DNA from: Cellvibrio mixtus subsp. mixtus J3-8
GTDB lineage: Bacteria; Pseudomonadota; Gammaproteobacteria; Pseudomonadales; Cellvibrionaceae
Direction of reading: 5' to 3'
DNA length: 52,946 bases
NCBI RefSeq assembly: GCF_000766945.1
Contig: NZ_KN266214.1
Location: 1,627-54,572, forward strand
The stretch's first letter is position 1. Each line of letters opens with the position of its first letter. The notes under the pieces were generated by a model. That model was not told where the DNA came from. It searched no databases and was given only the letters and a program-made list of their open reading frames with translations. Made by a program: the position numbers and the translations under genes. Below are positions 51,508-52,946 of this stretch, piece by piece.

Positions 51508-52557
51508 TCAGATTGTATCTGCGAGATACTTATGAACTTCTGCCAACTTTTCTTTCAAAATTGATTTTTTTTCGTCATGAATTTTATCATCACTTAGCAT
51601 GCCGGGCTGCGCTGCAGAAATGCGAATATCTTCCAGTGTCTTGTCAAAATAACGATTGTAGATTCCTGTTTTCAGAACTCCATTCAGTGCCCGGTCGGCA
51701 ACCACTGCAGCGGCAGAAATAACCTCAAGATCCTTTCCACCCTGCCAGGATTGCGGAATTACTTTTTTATAAACTGCTTTGGCGGATTGCGCAAAAGATG
51801 GCGATTGCCGCGCCGTTATAACTTGTGCAGCGTGATTGTGATTGGCCGACGGTGTCATTGCCGTTTCAAACATATCAGCGCGGCCCGAAGTAAGGTTAAA
51901 CACCTTATTCGTTAACCCAAGAGCAGCATAGCGCTGGAAATGGTGACGCATACCCAGTGAGCTTGCCCAGTCTTGCCATTTGAATCCGTTAATCCTTGAG
52001 GAAGTGGAAACCGATACCCAGGGCACCCGATAAGCATCCGCAATAATTGCTGCGTGCATAGCTTCTGCAATCACCAGACTGGCGCCACTAATAGCCTGCA
52101 TAATTTTTGCGATATCATCCAACGGATTTACGTATTCTACCCCGGCACGCTTGCATGCACTTTCCCACAAAGGGTTTAACGATGACTCCCAATGGGGAAC
52201 GAAAATTGTTTTTCCTGTTTTAGGGCCAGCAGGGAAAATTTCTGGCGTCAATATCGCCGGATCGGTAATGGCCAAATCAGCGGGCAAGCCAAGTGCTTTG
52301 GCTGTAGATGGTCCACGTACAAAAAAGATTTTCCAGTTCTCATTTTTCAGTTGACTGAAATCACCACCATATCCGCTGCCAGAACCACAAACAATAACTT
52401 GCCCATCATGGGCTTTGCTGTGCCCCAATAAAGTGCCAATTCCCATCATCAGGATATTGTCATCGCGGCCAATAAACTCCCCCAAATAAGGCTGCCAGAG
52501 GTATCTATTCAAAACGTCACCGAAATTAGGGACATCTTCGTACATACTTATTTTCAT
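51508..52557 (-). CDS. Polysaccharide pyruvyl transferase-family protein (ExoV-like)
   Basis: A 349-residue GT-B-like protein of the polysaccharide pyruvyl transferase family, which adds ketal-linked pyruvate from PEP to exopolysaccharide sugars. Visible blocks are NFGDVLNRYLWQ at the N-terminus, VRGPSTAKALGLPADLAITDPAIL in the middle, FVPHWES, and the later ASLVIAEAMHAAIIADAYRVPWVSV. These match the ExoV/WcaK type in character. The ATG at 52557 has AAGGGAT eight bases upstream. No other exopolysaccharide gene is in the window to show its acceptor. Confidence 0.87.
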   Translation of the reverse strand: MKISMYEDVPNFGDVLNRYLWQPYLGEFIGRDDNILMMGIGTLLGHSKAHDGQVIVCGSGSGYGGDFSQLKNENWKIFFVRGPSTAKALGLPADLAITDPAILTPEIFPAGPKTGKTIFVPHWESSLNPLWESACKRAGVEYVNPLDDIAKIMQAISGASLVIAEAMHAAIIADAYRVPWVSVSTSSRINGFKWQDWASSLGMRHHFQRYAALGLTNKVFNLTSGRADMFETAMTPSANHNHAAQVITARQSPSFAQSAKAVYKKVIPQSWQGGKDLEVISAAAVVADRALNGVLKTGIYNRYFDKTLEDIRISAAQPGMLSDDKIHDEKKSILKEKLAEVHKYLADTI

Positions 52558-52894
52558 CAAAACTATCCCTTTGCAAAGGCGAATTTAAAATAATTAGAAA
52601 ACGATGTTTGAATCTTTTACTAAAATTTTGTTAATACGATAATGCCCACCTGATGACACGCCCCAATTCTTACGAATAAACGACACGTGCAATAGTGAAA
52701 AAGAATTCAGCAAATATAATGCCAGCGTTTAAGCAGCGGATGAATTACATAAAAGAGAATAAGGGAGCGGTATAACTTTATGCGACAAGTAGCGAGACAT
52801 TTCTTAGTGTGAATAATTTTTATAAAACCCTCACATATTGATAAATGGATCATTCGCAACTTGATAATCCAAAAATGTCCATTTTAAAAAATTT
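52558..52894. other. Gene-free right-hand region
   Basis: About 340 AT-rich bases upstream of the pyruvyl-transferase-like gene, presumably with its promoter. I see no gene or clear structure before the octamer repeat. Confidence 0.35.
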
Positions 52895-52946
52895 GCATTT
52901 GTGCATTTGTGCATTTGTGCATTTGTGCATTTGTGCATTTGTGCAT
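52895..52946. repeat. 8-base tandem repeat at the window edge
   Basis: The unit GCATTTGT is repeated without error six and a half times, from 52895 to the last base, so the array may continue outside. The unit length is not a multiple of three. This is not a CRISPR: there are no spacers. Confidence 0.95.

Noticed and set aside
52895-52946. CRISPR array at the right edge
   Set aside because: The repeats are only 8 bases and directly abut with no spacers, and no cas gene is present.
1-52946. tRNA or rRNA genes
   Set aside because: I saw no cloverleaf with the T-loop GTTCGA-type signature and no rRNA sequence on either strand.

Overview
The window looks like chromosomal DNA from a plant-polysaccharide-degrading gammaproteobacterium, most likely a Cellvibrio or close relative. 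The evidence is a dense pectin/uronate gene set, very large TonB-dependent receptors, polyserine linkers, lipoprotein glycoside hydrolases, a TonB receptor-SapC-JmjC cupin-tryptophan halogenase locus, and housekeeping genes (prlC, yheV, yrdA-like) of gammaproteobacterial type. This assignment comes from recognising protein families by eye; no search was run.

Layout. (1) 1-6425, minus strand: the N-terminal 2141 codons of a giant secreted SpvB/RHS protein cut by the left edge. (2) 6696-15834, minus strand: a pectin block in transcription order GH28 polygalacturonase, TonB receptor, DUF4861-GH105 lipoprotein, kduI, kduD. (3) 15835-16643: an 809-base gene-free leader with a LacI-type palindrome, an apparently structured RNA and a strong terminator that follows no gene. 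(4) 16644-25871, mostly plus strand: uxaA, pntAA-pntAB-pntB, a VOC protein, kdgK (minus), a UxuB-type reductase and a pectin methylesterase. (5) 25939-30712, plus strand: an MBOAT O-acyltransferase, two SGNH-fold proteins and a YgfF-like SDR; the last three genes overlap by 4 bases each. (6) 31098-34230: a CsbD stress protein and a GH3 exo-glucosidase lipoprotein. (7) 34362-35939: a small accessory island with a SymE-like toxin, a candidate immunity lipoprotein and an orphan RHS tip with an HEVDH zincin motif. (8) 36118-42592, minus strand: TonB receptor, SapC, JmjC-type cupin and tryptophan-halogenase-like flavoprotein. (9) 43069-49101: prlC-yheV, gamma-carbonic-anhydrase-like and FAH proteins, pirin, DoxX and a divergent LysR regulator. 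(10) 49164-52946: two tandem secreted 10-cysteine paralogues, a coiled-coil membrane-anchored protein, a pyruvyl-transferase-like protein, and an 8-base tandem repeat that runs off the right edge.

How it works together. The esterase de-esterifies pectin, and the GH28 and GH105 enzymes release galacturonate and unsaturated uronate. The TonB receptor probably imports oligomers. KduI and KduD turn the unsaturated product into 2-keto-3-deoxygluconate (KDG). UxaA and the UxuB-type reductase belong to the saturated hexuronate route to KDG, and KdgK phosphorylates KDG. The proton-translocating transhydrogenase in the middle of the cluster may balance NADH and NADPH. Uronate isomerase and KDPG aldolase are not in the window.

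The parts most worth following up are the leader RNA upstream of uxaA, the orphan RHS toxin tip with its neighbours, the tandem 10-cysteine secreted family, the MBOAT/dual-SGNH operon and the long palindromic element at 21811-21914.
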